Shown piece by piece: positions 35,701 through 49,000 of a DNA stretch of 64,000 nucleotides (position 1 is the first letter of the stretch; every line of letters begins with the position of its first letter). The translations under genes and the position numbers were made by a program. The stretch comes from Talinum fruticosum (lineage: Eukaryota > Streptophyta > Magnoliopsida > Caryophyllales > Talinaceae): contig JAITYX010000007.1 in NCBI GenBank assembly GCA_021018815.1, positions 4,837,001 to 4,901,000 of the forward strand, read 5' to 3'. The notes beneath the pieces are model-generated. The model was given only the letters and a program-made list of their open reading frames with translations, was not told where the DNA came from and did not search any database.

Positions 35701-37772
35701 GCTCCATAGAAAAAAAACGGAATCATCCACAAATAAAAGGTGAGATATCATAGGTGCCAAAAAAGAAATCTAATGGCCTCTAAGCAGCCCTGTGTCTTTC
35801 ACCTTTCGCAAAAAGCCCTATCGGGCCCTCCATCACAAACAAAAAAGATAGGGCGATATCAGGTCGCCTTGCCGGGGTCCCGGGGATGGAGTCACTATAC
35901 CCTTTGGGAAGCCATTAATCATAAAGGAGAAGGTTGCGGACTCCACACAATGCATAACCGAATTAACCCAAGAAGCACAAAAACCCGAGCTTAAGCATTG
36001 CCTTCCGGAGAAAAGGTCATTCAACCCTATCGTATGTTATGCTCATGTCCAACTTGATAGCCATGGACCCATTACTCGGTTTTTTGGTTATACACGGAAT
36101 GAAAAATTTCATAAGACGCCATAATATTATCATTAATTAGTCTACCTAGAGTAAACTCACTTTGATTCTCGGAGATAATTAGAGGAAAGAACTTATTCAA
36201 TCTAGTAGTAATTGCCTTCGTCACCGGTTTGTAGACGACGCTAGATAAACTGATAGGTTTGAAATTAGCAAGATTAGTTGGATGCAACACTTTAGGAATC
36301 AGCATAACGTTCGTGTGATTGTGCTTCTCGAGCATGGGTGGTCATTTAGAACATTTAGCACAACTTTTTGTGGGGTCTGTACCCACCACATCGAACTGTT
36401 GGTAGAAAAGCGGGTTTAGGTCGTTCGGGCCAAGGTCTTTGCTAGGATACATCGATTTTAGAGTCTAAAAATCTATGTTTCGAGTATATGGCCCACAAAG
36501 GGCGTTATTCATCTTCGGGGTAACTCTAGTAGGAATTGCCTCCAAAACTAGGTCCATGTCTCTGTTGCCGGATAAAGTAAACAACTTTTCGAAAAATTCG
36601 GTTGTAGTTTGCTTGAATATCATTTTCTTCTAATGACATAAGCCCATCTACTCTTTCCAATTGAGTAATGGTGTCCGTAGACCGTCTCATGCTAGCTCGA
36701 GCATAGAACCACCGCAAATTCGAATCACCATATTTGAGAAAATCAGCTTTAGCTCTTTGTGCCCACATTATTTCTTCCTTTCTCCTCCATTCTCCTAATT
36801 CTTTCAGCAATTTGTGCCTAGTCTCAAGAACTCTTCCCTTTTGTAGTTGAGTTTCAAGGTTTCGATTCTAATTTTGATGTCGCCAAAGACCTGCTCATTC
36901 CACCTCTTCAACGCCCTTTGGCATGTCTGTAATTTTCAGTTTTAAATTAGCACAAGCATCGAATTATTATGCTCACTCCATGTTGTTCTAATATTTTCTT
37001 TACAAGAGGGATCATGTATCCACATATTCTCAAACCGAAAAGGTTTTTGACCCTTTTGGTTTTCCCCTTTGTGGTTGGAGTTTAAGGATAATAGGGAGGT
37101 GGTTCAAGAAGTTCTTGTCAAGATGTATTACCTCTGCATCTTGGAACAATAGGGACCACTCGGTTATACCACATAATCTGTCCAAGTGTTCTTCCACCAC
37201 CATACCATCATCTCTATGGTTTTCCAAGGTATAGTCATAACCCGAGTACCTTAAATCAAATAGGTCACAATCAGTAAATGCTTCACAAAAGGAATCCAAG
37301 ATGTTTTGGCTTCTCACGAGTCCTCCTCACTTCTCAAAATTGTAGAAAATTTCATTTAGGTCCCCACTAATTAGCCACGGGAGTGAGAGTGAGTAGCTAG
37401 ATCACGTAGCATCTCGCCGCACGTAGTTCCTACCTTACCTTATACCAACCATAGATGTCGATGAATCTCCATTTGTCATTGACGCCAAGTTGCTTAACCC
37501 GCACGTCAATGTAATGTAGGGACTTAGACAACCATGATACCTTTATCGTCTTGTGCCATAGCATAGCCGGACCTCCCGATCGCTCAATACAGGTCCTCAA
37601 ACACACCCTCATAATCACGTAAATGGGTCAGAATGTCTTGCATCTCCCGACTTCTTCTCTTGGTCTCATAGATAAAGACCAATTTTGGTGATCCTTTTCG
37701 TAGCAAGCTACAAAGTTTATTAACCGCCTCAAGATCATCAAGTCCTCAGCGGTTGTAGCAAAGGATGCTCAT
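32800..37772 (-). pseudogene. L1 ORF2 remnant
   Basis: It begins MSILCYN, then a stop where Trp or Cys is usual, then GLDDLEAVNKLC. Endonuclease blocks include GGPAMLWHKTIKVSWL and DLRYSGYDYTLEN. Reverse transcriptase blocks include LANFKPISLSSVVYK, NQSEFTLGRLINDNIMA and GPRQGDLISPYLF. Later come the downstream region (SWMERLVSWVGMEVLIK), a zinc-type segment and RNase H (PPDSGIFKLNFGACK). All are in shifting frames with frequent stops. The hAT insertion at 32918-33784 separates the last codons. Confidence 0.75.
32918..33784. mobile_element. Non-autonomous hAT element with an 8-bp target duplication
   Basis: The ends TAGGGCTGAGC and GCTCACCCCTA are inverted repeats (one mismatch). They are flanked by a perfect GGTTTGAA duplication (32910-32917 and 33785-33792), which is typical of hAT. 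Both subterminal regions (32930-33080 and 33615-33765) are packed with CCGGTACCGG, GGACCGGTCC and CCCGGTCC words in both directions. The centre is GC-rich with CGAGAG and CGACGGCG repeats. No transposase is present. Its insertion split the 3' end of the L1, whose reading resumes on both sides. Confidence 0.88.
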
Positions 37773-38849
37773 TGCGTTTTGCGGGGCTACTTGGGTAGCC
37801 TCCACTGGATCGAGTTGGTCACTTTTGTGGGGTTTTAACCTCCTACAATGCGGACTTTCTCCGAGCTTGTGGTCCTCTTTCCCTCGCCATGATTTCTCTT
37901 CGACACTTCATTGGTCGATATTACAAGCATTGTTTCATCAACTATCACATTTATTGATGTATTTCGGTCATCCCCCTTACCTTCCCGTCGTCCACTACCT
38001 CCTGGTTTAAGGGAATCAAAGGGTAGCTTCTTCTTTATCAACTCGCCACTTTTGTTGTGCAAAGCAAGGAATAACTTCCTCTCATCCTTTAGCTCCACCT
38101 CGACATTTCTTTGCCTAAATTTTAATGGAGAGGCCTTAAGCCAAGTGCCATATTGCAATTCGAGCTTCATCCACAATATCTAGTTCTATATCACAGACCC
38201 TTCAACACATGCCCCAACCACCCACAACGAGTAGCAAAAGTTAGGGAGTTTAACGTATTTTATTCGTATCCATATCGTCTTTTCTTTCACCTTTACCTAG
38301 AATCCTTTGCATAAAGATTTAGTAATATCGATATTGGCCCACAAACATAACACTTTATCAGCCCCAAACATGTTGGCTTCCTCACAGTCCACAAATGATC
38401 CTACCTGGTTGCTAAGGAATTCAGCAAAGGCTTTAGTTTGTTATATGTTGGGCACGTCATAAGCTTTTACCCGAAGCGAGCAATTATGAAACTCAAATTT
38501 GCGGGTTGTTCAAGTCCTGTCCATTCTCAAATTAGCGTAATATTTCCATCAAACGCCCAAGGTCCTTCATTCAACATAAAGTTTTTGTCTACTTTGGAAA
38601 AGAATTGGAACACAAAGAGATTTTCGTCAATGTCACGTATCACCAATCCCTTAGATGGCTTCCAAATATTTTAAGGGCGTTCTTTACGACCTAGGCATTA
38701 AAGCTTCCATCATTCATCGGTTTACTAATGAGACTAAGAGCAATCTCCTCCACCTTTTCCACTGATGTTTCTTCTTCAAAACTTGTCACTTCATCCTCGG
38801 TTATTGTCAAATTCAATCGTTGCATATCAAACTCCAGATTATCCGCCAT
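37773..38849 (-). pseudogene. L1 ORF1 remnant (DUF4283-like RNA-binding protein)
   Basis: It starts MADNLEFDMQRLNLTITEDE at 38849. Blocks that resemble plant L1 ORF1 follow: FFSKVDKNFMLNEGPWAFD-like sequence near 38570-38630, and LQYGTWLKASPLKF near 38130, which normally follows a CCHC knuckle region. Frameshifts near 38690, 38560 and 38460 break it. This protein would bind LINE RNA in the retrotransposition complex. Confidence 0.6.
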
Positions 38850-39060
38850 GATCGTGACTCTCGATTTTCGCGAGACAAGAAATTAGGGATCCCTCGTTTA
38901 GAGTCTTTAGAGGTTGTGAATAGTCGAAATAGAACAAAGCTAAAGGAACTCAAAGGCAGACTGAGCCGCCATTCCTACGACCTACCGTAAGGCCAATAAC
39001 CACCCTACTCACCGGAGGGCAAAAGACTCCCACAGCGCTATGTTAGGGCCCCGCTAGAGA

Positions 39061-39565
39061 GAAAATGGGCCACTTGCATTCAAGTAAATTTATTTATATT
39101 AAACTCACTTTTTAAATATCTTAATTTAACTTAAAAATTATATTATGATATATTAAATTGAAAATTTTGTATTATTCAACTATAGAAAGGGTGATACCAT
39201 TTAAAAATTATATAAAATCCACTTTTCGTCCATAATTTTTCAAAATTATAAAATTACGTGTATAATATGTCTTTTGAATGTAAGTTTTTGGAAGTTAAAT
39301 GTGTTTGTAAGTGTATTTATCTAGAATATATAAAATTAAAAAATTAATTATTAATGATGACTTCTAAACTCAAAGCTAGCATACTTCTTACCAAAAGTTT
39401 CATCCTTTAATATTAAAACATCATTCTTAAAACATGTTATAATATAATTTCGCCAAATAGGAATCTATGTGATATTGATGGATCGGACATTAAATCATGA
39501 CATGTTTGAAGTTACATAAAAACCATCATTTATTTTTGTTTTCTATTTAATTTTGTTCGTTTCTG
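39061..39565. other. AT-rich intergenic, nothing recognised
   Basis: Lies between the 5' end of the L1 and a microsatellite. No gene or terminal repeat was found. Confidence 0.4.
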
Positions 39566-39572
39566 TTTGAAG

Positions 39573-39648
<76 letters not shown>

Positions 39649-39662
39649 TACTACTGCTACTA
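39566..39662. repeat. (ATT)n microsatellite flanking the Helitron
   Basis: About 27 ATT units followed by ACTACTACTGCTACTA. The Helitron end abuts it directly. Confidence 0.9.
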
Positions 39663-42455
39663 CTAGTTTGGACTCGTGCTATGCACGAGTAATATTGTAA
39701 AATGTATAACTTAAAGAAATTATTGAATTACGGAGCGATGTTGCACTTGTGAGTTTTTTTTTCTCGATCATTTGATTTTATTAAATGGTTTCACTTTCAA
39801 CAACATTCTTTTACATGTTATCCCCTCATGGCGAAAATGCTTTCATGACTCATCAAAGTTATCGGAACCCAACACATAAAAATTATTAGAGTCCAACACA
39901 CATTTATCTTCCAATCATTCTAAATTTCAAAATAATAAGTAAATAATCTAAAATAATAAATAAATAAGAATGTTAAAAAAATATTATCAAAGTTTTAAGA
40001 TTACACTCGTGATTTGCAATATTAAAAAGGCAGACCCCTTTAAGAATCAAATAATTTAAATAATCCTAACTCATATAGTTATATAAATAGTATGACAATA
40101 TGTTTGGGTATCAAAAGGTAAATATTAGTAGGAAAGGGAATAATATATGATTGGTAGATATTGAGTTAGATGACCTATAAATGACAATAAATATCGTTAT
40201 GTCACAAATTAATATTACAACACAAAGTACATCAAATCAATAAAAGAATATCAAACTTATAACTTATAACTCTCTACAAAGTCAATACTAATTTAACTTA
40301 ATAGACGCGTAGATAAATATTTATATGCAACCAACCTACTAAAACATTATTGACTTAAATATTACACGAACTCTTAAAAAGTATACATATAATGATTTAT
40401 CCATTCTTACTTACCTCTGCACACAAAGATAATTAAACATATAATAACTACTTATATTGAGATTAATAGTGAAAAATATTATAATGATAGAAGTGATCCA
40501 AATATATTTAACAACGATAGGTAATGTTTATCATAATAAAGGGCATGATAGGTCAATTCGCGGTGTCGGATAATAAAATCATCTCGTGTTTTGTACTTAT
40601 ATTGAAAATTGATTGCGTTTTTAGTAGTGAATCAATGGGGCAAAAATATTGATACAATTGAGATTTTATAAATACATGTTTTACTCGATTAACAACCAAT
40701 TGTTTTCCTCGAGACACAACTCTTCTTCTTAATTAATTAACAATATAAGAGTAACATAAAGTTCTATTTCAAGATGGCGGGGAGGTTTGATGACAAATCC
40801 TCATCTTTTAATAATTTAGAAAACTTACAATAGTAAAAGATATGATTTAAATATGATTGTCAATAATAAGTCACGGATAGACATGTTAGAAAGAAACTAA
40901 AATAAACTCGTATTTGTAACAAACAAAAAAAATGATCCGTATGTTGTGCAAAAATTTTAAGACAAATGAATTTATTTGAAGTTCTATGGGTTTAATAAAA
41001 GTTGGCATATTAAGTTTACAATCCTTTAAACATAACACAAATTACGAACTTAAAGTCCACAAGTTACTGAACCGAAGCAATATAATTCCTAACTTTTTAT
41101 TCATTACGTTTTATTCCATAACATATTTGAATCATAACTTTCTATCTTATAGGCATTTTTAATTATTAATATAAAGTATATATGTAATTTTTATATTTTT
41201 ATTATATTAATTTATGATTTCTTAAGGTTTATTAAATCATTATGTACATGTTCCTTGAAGTAATAACCAAATTGTTTCATCGGATAGTTAAATGTTTAAA
41301 TATTATTTTTATAACATGTTCCTATTGATTTTAATTTTAAAAATTATTATAATAAATATATTTTGAACTAATACAATTTTATAGCACCAAGTCAAAAAAC
41401 ACCATCAACAATGAAAAATTAATAATGTTAGCCAAAATTATTATATTTTAGGCCCAAAATAATATTGCATATCAATATACATAAAAATAAAATGAGAGAT
41501 AATATACAATCCAAATCCTAAATAAGTAAATACATACCTATATATATTAATTTTATTTTATGTCTTAATATATTTTAATTTTTAGAGTACTTTTTTGTTC
41601 GTTTTTGTTATTTTTTAGTCAGTTTGTTAGAAGTTAGAATAAAATTAGTCTTCTTCGATTAATTTTATTTTTATATTATTATAGGGTTTGGTTAGAGTTT
41701 TTTAATTTGTTAGTATTAATTTTCTTAGTTTTTATAACTGATTTGATATTTTGTAGATTTTTTCTAATTTAGGTTAAAGTAGGTCTTTAATTTAATAAAT
41801 TTATAAATTTATTTTTTTCATTTTGATTTTAGGTGTTTAGGATATATTCAGGTCCAAAAAATAATTTTAATATTATGGTAATTTAATTATTTATTTTCTC
41901 ATTTATTTAGTGCAGTTTATTATTTGTTTTACTTTCTATTTAAGATTATATTTTTATTTTATTATTTTTAATTCTGTTTAATTTTTCTGGAAAACTATAA
42001 AAAAATATTTTTGGGTTTTAGGTTACTTATATATTTTTTTCAGATTTTTGATTTAATTTATTATATAATTTTGTATATTTTTATTTATTAATTTTCTACT
42101 TAGTTTTGTTTTTATTTTCTGTTTTATATTTTTATGAATTAAGTAGGATGATTAATTATTATTTAATTTTTATATTAAGATTAGATAATTTTATAATATA
42201 TAAATTATTTCATAATTTTTCAGACTTATTTACTAATTTAGGTTAAAGCATGTTTTTAATTTAATAAATTTATAAATTTAGTTTTTTTATTTTTATTTTA
42301 GGTTTTTAGGCTATTAGGTCCAGAAAATAGTTTTAATATTTTGGTAATTTAATTATTTATTTTCATATTTATTTAGTACATTTTATTATTTGTTTAAATT
42401 TTTGTTTAAGATTATGTTTTTATTTTATTATTTTTAATTTTTCTGAAAAATTATA

Positions 42456-42508
<53 letters not shown>

Positions 42509-42739
42509 TTATTATGGCATGAAGTAAAAAAGAGTTCATATATGAGTGAATAACCTTTTTTTCAATAATAAATTATTAATTTTTATTGGACAAAACTCTT
42601 AAATTCACTCTTAGACCAACACGTTATTTTTTTGAAAAGATTGCTATTATATATAGTATAGATTGAACGAAACTACTAAATTCACTCTCGGACCGCCATG
42701 TCATCTTTTTGAAAAGATTGCTATTATATATAATATAGA
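39663..42739 (-). mobile_element. Non-autonomous Helitron, 3.08 kb
   Basis: On the minus strand it starts TCTATATTATATATAATAGC at 42739 and ends CTAG at 39663. A 7-bp hairpin (CTCGTGC-ATA-GCACGAG, 39673-39689) stands 6 bp before the CTAG. It lies between A and T of flanking trinucleotide repeats. TC start, hairpin, CTRR end and A/T insertion without target duplication are the Helitron hallmarks. A second TC terminus lies 77 bp inside, at 42662. No Rep/helicase coding exists. An internal module occurs twice (about 41760-42000 and 42240-42450), and a (ATT)n array lies at 42461-42506. Confidence 0.8.
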
Positions 42740-42893
<154 letters not shown>

Positions 42894-43261
42894 TGTTATT
42901 ATTTCTGTTTGTTTATGTTCATTTTTGTTCTTTTCCGCTATATATGCGATAGATGATAGTTTTAATGTAACTTCAAACAGTGCTCTTAATAGGATAAAAA
43001 CAAAAGATCAAGGTGCTTAATTACTTTCATCATAACGTCAATAACATGCTCAATAACCTAGAAATTAAGAGCTGCTAAAAAAAATAAAGAATGTTCACAA
43101 TTTGTAAAAAGGGAATGTTTTTCCTCTTTGTTTGTTTAAAGAATGTAGGAGATTAGTCTTAAAAAACACAGTCACACTCAAGGGAATACCTCAAAGAACG
43201 CATCACGAAAGTAATTGAATAGAGAATGAGGGTAAAATAATCTAGATAGAAGGACAATATC

Positions 43262-43294
<33 letters not shown>

Positions 43295-43374
43295 AAAAGA
43301 AATTATTGTTAATACATCAAGTGTGGTTGAAAGAGAAAAGAAAAATCACTTTTAAAGAGAAAACAAAGACCCCT
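42894..43374. other. Intergenic, with a short (GAA)n array
   Basis: An AAG repeat lies at 43267-43297. Nothing else was recognised. Confidence 0.45.
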
Positions 43375-45450
43375 AAGGGTGTAACAACCTGAGATTTTAA
43401 CTAATAATAATTGACTTGCATATGAACATTGAACTTGAATATGTGATTAATCGATCCTATAAATATTTTGTTGACCTTAATACTTCTTCGGTACTATAAA
43501 TATTTTGTTGACCTTAATACTTATGAGAACAATTAACATTATGTGTTCATTGGATTTCACATGCAATAAAATTATTGACATTATGTTTAATAAGTTACCT
43601 AGTCATAAAAAATTGGTCAAGACAAAGTCAAAGTCAAGTCAAGTCAAATGCATACTCAGTAATTAAGAAAAATATTAAATATAAACCAATTGTTTTAGCT
43701 TGCACATAGATTTTTCAAACCATGGCTTTGTTTACCCCATAGTTTTTTTATAAAAGTAAAATGCACATGGTTTTAGCCTATGATTTTTGGAAAAAATTAA
43801 TAAGTATTACAATTTGGTTGGTTTGAAATTTCTATAAACATGAGTTAATTTTCCTTCCTAAAAGCACCAAGAAGAAACACAATAAAAATAGAGAGAAGAA
43901 AGGAAGAGCTTGTAGGCTTTTCCTTGGTAGATTAAGGAGGAGTAAAGAGATATTAAAGAGATCCATTTAGCTAAATTAAGGTGAGCAATTCTTATATTTT
44001 CTTTTTAAATTAAAAAAGGTTAGGGGAAGATAATTAAAAAAATAATGTTTAAATATAATAATCTATACTTAACTAAATAATTAGAGACTTAATTTCGCTA
44101 AATTCACCTTAATTTTACGTTATGAGTTGTTTGATTATTTAGATGTTATAATTGAATTATAAATATGTATGGTTGATGAGAATGAGATATGTTCTAATCT
44201 TTTATGCATAATTGTATGGTTAAGGAGAATAGATTTTTGAATATACATGCTAAATTTCATATTATAAAATATTTTCTGCACTCTTTGAATTTATGTGAAT
44301 TATTGAATGTATAAAAGATATCAAAATTTTACTATAACTTTTATATATTATGTGCCAATTTACTATAAATTTCATGAATTTTGGATGAGTAGGTTCCGAG
44401 TTATGAATTTATAAGTAAAATTGCTGAATTTATAAGCGTAATTTTTTAGCTAATTTTTTCATTAATTATGAAGCATAAAATTATTAGAATCAATTAAAAA
44501 TGGAATATGTGTACTTATTAAAATTATTTTGCTAATGTTAAACCTAATTTCATGCAGGTATGTGCTATTTACATGATGACGAACTTGTTAATACAAAATG
44601 TGAATGTATCTTTCTTTGAAAGAAATATGATAATAATATGAATTTAAGATATGCTAAGACTATGTTAAAAAAAGGGGAATGAAGTTCATTTTTGCATAGA
44701 ACTATTACTTATGTGTTACGTTCTAAAGTTATGGCCATGGAAGTAGTTTGTTTTTATGTGTTTCGAGTTCTCTAGTTGGAGAGGTTTAACCAATTCATTA
44801 GGATGTGATTTTTGGCCTATGTATTACATGATCTCGTGTAGGTCATTGGTTGACCCTTGTGATGACTTCGGTCGGTTCACCGGAATGTGAATTCTGGCTC
44901 CACGGCTTTGTGACTTTAGGCAACTACGTTCTCTAGAGCGATGAGTCCCTAGTTGGTATCTTGTGATGGTTTCGGTCAATCCGCCATGGTGTATTTATAA
45001 TCCTTGAGTTTTGTGATAGTTCCTTGTGTTGGTCCTAATTAGATTTTCCTAAGATTAAGAAACTCGATGATATAATTAAGATTATGATCCATGTGTTGAA
45101 CTATGACTAAGCATTATATGATATTTGTAAGATTATAAATATTCATTACATCCATGACAATGAGAAACCTATGTAAAAGTGTGTTTTTGTGCATATAAGA
45201 TGTGGTTATAGTCAGGTTATTAGTCTAACTTAGTGAACCTTGCTTTCTTTTGGACTCGAGTGAGGATTAAAGAGCCCAAAAGACATGGTTGGTATGAGAA
45301 AACTACGGTTAGTTTAGTGAATAAACTAATAGTGGTGTCTATTTAAGAACTTTAGTGATCTCTCGAATCATATTTGGTATGGGACAACTTTGAATGAGTT
45401 AATCTAATCGTTCCTTTTATAACATACATGTGTATTTTGTGAAAGGAATA

Positions 45451-46062
45451 TTAACATTTACCTCCCTCGAGGTATTTGGAAATCATTTACAAACCCTCAA
45501 GGAATTGGTATTTATTTTTATCCACACTTGGATTTAGAGATAAAAAATATTTATGATACAAAAACGGCGAAGGGCTAATTGAAATTATAAAAAGACAAGT
45601 TTGTCCATAATTTTTCAAATAGAATGACTTTTCTACCCCCATATTAATTTGATACCCCCATTATTAATCGATAGAGGCTGTTGACGTTAGGGTCGACGGA
45701 AGGAGCACCAATGGGTGAGCCGACGCCCATGGTCGGTGCCTTAGCCGGAGCGGCGGTCGGTGACTCAGCCAACCGAGATGACGAGGAGAGAAAAAATTAA
45801 GGTGATAAATGCTCTGTCCGTTGTTGCTGCTATTGCTGCTTCAAGGAGAGAGAAAGCGAAAGAGGACAATTCCGACATTAGACATCTTATTTTTATGCCA
45901 AGTCAGCACACATATGGTATTTGGATGTTGTTTATTATTAATAACGGAGGTCAATGCATCACTCAAATATTAACTACTCTGGTTAGAATTGGTAAAAATA
46001 AATACCAATTCCTGGAGGGTTTATAAATGATTTCCAAATAACTCGAGGGAAGTAAATGTTAA
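45451..46062. mobile_element. 0.61-kb element with about 72-bp inverted repeats
   Basis: The left end TTAACATTTACCTCCCTCGA matches the reverse complement of the right end over about 72 bp with about five mismatches. A TA dinucleotide flanks each end (45449-45450 and 46063-46064), suggesting a Tc1/mariner-like target duplication. A short frame inside (from 45760) reads like captured coding but matches nothing I know. The family is unassigned. Confidence 0.6.
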
Positions 46063-46064
46063 TA

Positions 46065-49000
46065 TGTAACACCCCAAAACACCCCCTAGGAGTATTACAT
46101 CGCTGAGTTCCTTAAAGGAACTCCCAAGGCTCTTCTCGGTATCGGTTTGGTTGTCTAAACTCAACTTAAAGATAATAAGGGTGGTTTTCCGAAAGGATCT
46201 AAGATTTCCTAAAAATTTCAGCAGAGTTATGTTTGAAATGTGGACTAACCCTTAGGCTTAAAGCCCTAAAACCCTACATAAAAAGTATAACATAACTCAA
46301 CGAGCCACATGCTCGGAGTATACAACTCAACGGCCACACGCCGGAGTCCAACCAATCATGCGATAAAACCTAAAACAATCCAAAAGGTTCGTTATACATC
46401 TAGTACAACTATATGAACTAAATTACAAACTATAATGCTTGAGAAATATAAGAAACGTATATTCTTGACTCAAATCACTCAACGACGCAGACAAACAACG
46501 AATCGGCGAAGTCCAAAATATGCTACATATGCTAAGTGTAGCTCATACTTTACGAAAATGTACGGGCAACACTGGAGGGGAAAGGGGAAATTTGTGGGGG
46601 TGAGCAATAAACCACGGGCTCACCGGAGTCTCACACTCTTAAAATGTAAATTATTTACACATATTACTCATAATAATGAAATCGGCGAAAACATAATAAC
46701 ATAATACAAATCTATTTATGTTAAACCTCGTTTTTGCTGGATTTTAAGGCATTATTTAACCCGTTTCCGTAATGATTTCAATGATATTTATTCAGTTTTG
46801 GGTTAGATTTTGTTTATTTTCTCTTTATCGTCACCTAAGCTCGTAAATCTCTTTATTTCGGGTTTTTGGGCTTAAATCCAAGAGATTCGAGACAAATTTG
46901 ATGAAAAGCGATGAAGAGGAGAGTTTGGGCCCAAGAAGAGGCAAGGAAGAAACCTAAAGCACATCAAGAGACCTTGCACGACCCTCGTGCGAAGGCTGCA
47001 CAGCCGTGCGAGATCATTAGACGAAGGGTCCAAAGTCAAGAAAGGCTGCACGGCCCCTGTGCACATCTCGCATGGCCGTGCGAGAAGTTGCAAAAGTTGA
47101 AGTCGTGCATGGTACCCCATGCGAAGCTACACGGCCATGCGAATTGTCCAGAGAGTTCGGAGTTTTCGCACAACCGGCTGTGCGATACCTGCACGGCCGT
47201 GCGAAACCACCGCAGAAACCCGCACGGTACCCGTTTAAGACCCGCACGGCCGTGCGACTACTGTTTCCGCGGATATTTAAGTTTCTAAATTGTAATTTTT
47301 AGGGATCTTTTTCCGGAATTCTAAATTTTAGTTAGGGTTTTCGAGAGGCAGCCCTCAAAAGGAGACTCAAGAACACTCAATTCCACTTTTCTACTTCAAG
47401 TTTTTGTATGATTGAATTGCTTCAAGTTTTTATTCGGTAATCGTAATTTCTTCTCTTTATCTTTCCTTCACAATTTCTCTTCATTTCTCCATGGCTATGT
47501 TCCCTAAATTTCATCAATTGTTTAGTATCATGTTTAGGGGCTAATTTCTCCACTTAGGTTGGGATTGATCCTTATTATGCCTTGATAATCACGAATTGAG
47601 TACCAATTGAATTGTTCTATTCTATGCTTATTAGGTTAGAATTCACTTCGCTCATCACTTTTTCGTTGATTACCTCGAAAGAGGACTCATATGTTTTTGT
47701 TGGGGTATTGTAAACATCGAAAGATGAAAACTTGCCTAGAATGACGTTGTGAACGATTAGAACTTTATTATGAAAATAATTAAGGTTTAAATCGGGGTTG
47801 TGAGATGCATTCATTGTAATTTTGCTCTTTATTAATCCCATGAAAATAGGTGATTGGATTGTGCAAGATTAGTCTTTGACCTTCGAAAGTAAGCGAAGTA
47901 ATTGGCGTCTCTCCCTTCTAAACCCCTAGCATAGGCAAATCTCAAGCGGTATTCAATGATTGATTTCAGGCATAGTAGTGCAATCAATCCCAATCTAAGG
48001 CTTTTTATTTATTGATCCCTCATAGTTATTTTGTTATTAGTTGAATTTGAAAACCAAATCACTGTCGAACCGAGTTTTTACCTAGATTAGAGTTTTTAGG
48101 TGGATTTAGTATTTGAAAGCGAGTTCTTTGTGGATACGACCCATACTTGCCGGTTCCTAGCTACAACTACACCGTGCACTTGCGGTATAATATTTCTCCG
48201 AACAATATACTTTTCAATGAAATCTCTTGAAATCATTCGCAACATAAAGCTCATAACATTTCAATCATTTGAAGGCACGATTGGCAATCATTTTAGGAAT
48301 GGAATCACTTTAAACAAGGTGGAATCATTTGCACTTTCTTTCAAATACTTTCAGCCATAGACTGAAAATTCTTTCGGGGCTTTAGGCGATTGAACTAGCA
48401 CCAGGCGGTTCTCGGGGCGCGACCCACGACTCGAGTTCCGGGACCTATCTCTAGTCAAATACCCGGAAGGCTCCGCTTTCTTCGTCAGGAAAGAATCAAC
48501 CTCTCCGGTTGATAGGCATCCTAATATGCAAGGACCCCGTGGCCTCGATACACACGACCACCTCCATCCTCTCGGTCTAAACAATCCTTAGCCCAAAATT
48601 CATTTAAACCGAAGTGATCACAATTACTTATCAAACTTGGTTTCTAACCAAGATCTCAAATCAATTTATCATCGTAGAAGGCATGACACACGTGTTACCC
48701 TTCTAAATTCATTTTCTCAATCGGTTTCACTTCTTGTAGAACACATTTCAAGTTCGAAAGCATTTCTCAAGAATCATACACAAGTATCATTTTTCATAAA
48801 CATTTGAACTCTTTTCAAAACTAACTTTCAAGCATTATTTAGAATCAAATCATTTCATTGTCAAGCATCTCTATACTGAGACTTAACATTCCAAGCTTGT
48901 ACATTTATTCAAGTATTCGAGCAAGTATCTCACATCTACTCGTATTCCTCCATATTCTACTCACGCATGAGTCTCCTATTCCCCGTGTAAGTAATTCTCG

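Larger units (their letters stand above)
32780..39060 (-). mobile_element. Decayed full-length L1-type LINE, split by a hAT element
   Basis: Reading on the minus strand: a leader (39060-38850), ORF1 with a DUF4283-like start (from 38849), ORF2 (from 37772) with endonuclease, reverse transcriptase (FVDD in place of FADD, near 35720), a zinc segment and RNase H (LNFGACK near 34140), and a tail near 32780. Numerous stops and frameshifts make it inactive. Without the 867-bp hAT insertion it is about 5.4 kb, so it is near full length. It lies directly upstream of SEC23 in the same direction. Confidence 0.8.

Noticed and set aside
46911..47288. Open frame over the GCACGGCCGTGC array
   Set aside because: Overlapping frames on both strands inside an LTR; the palindromes keep all frames open.
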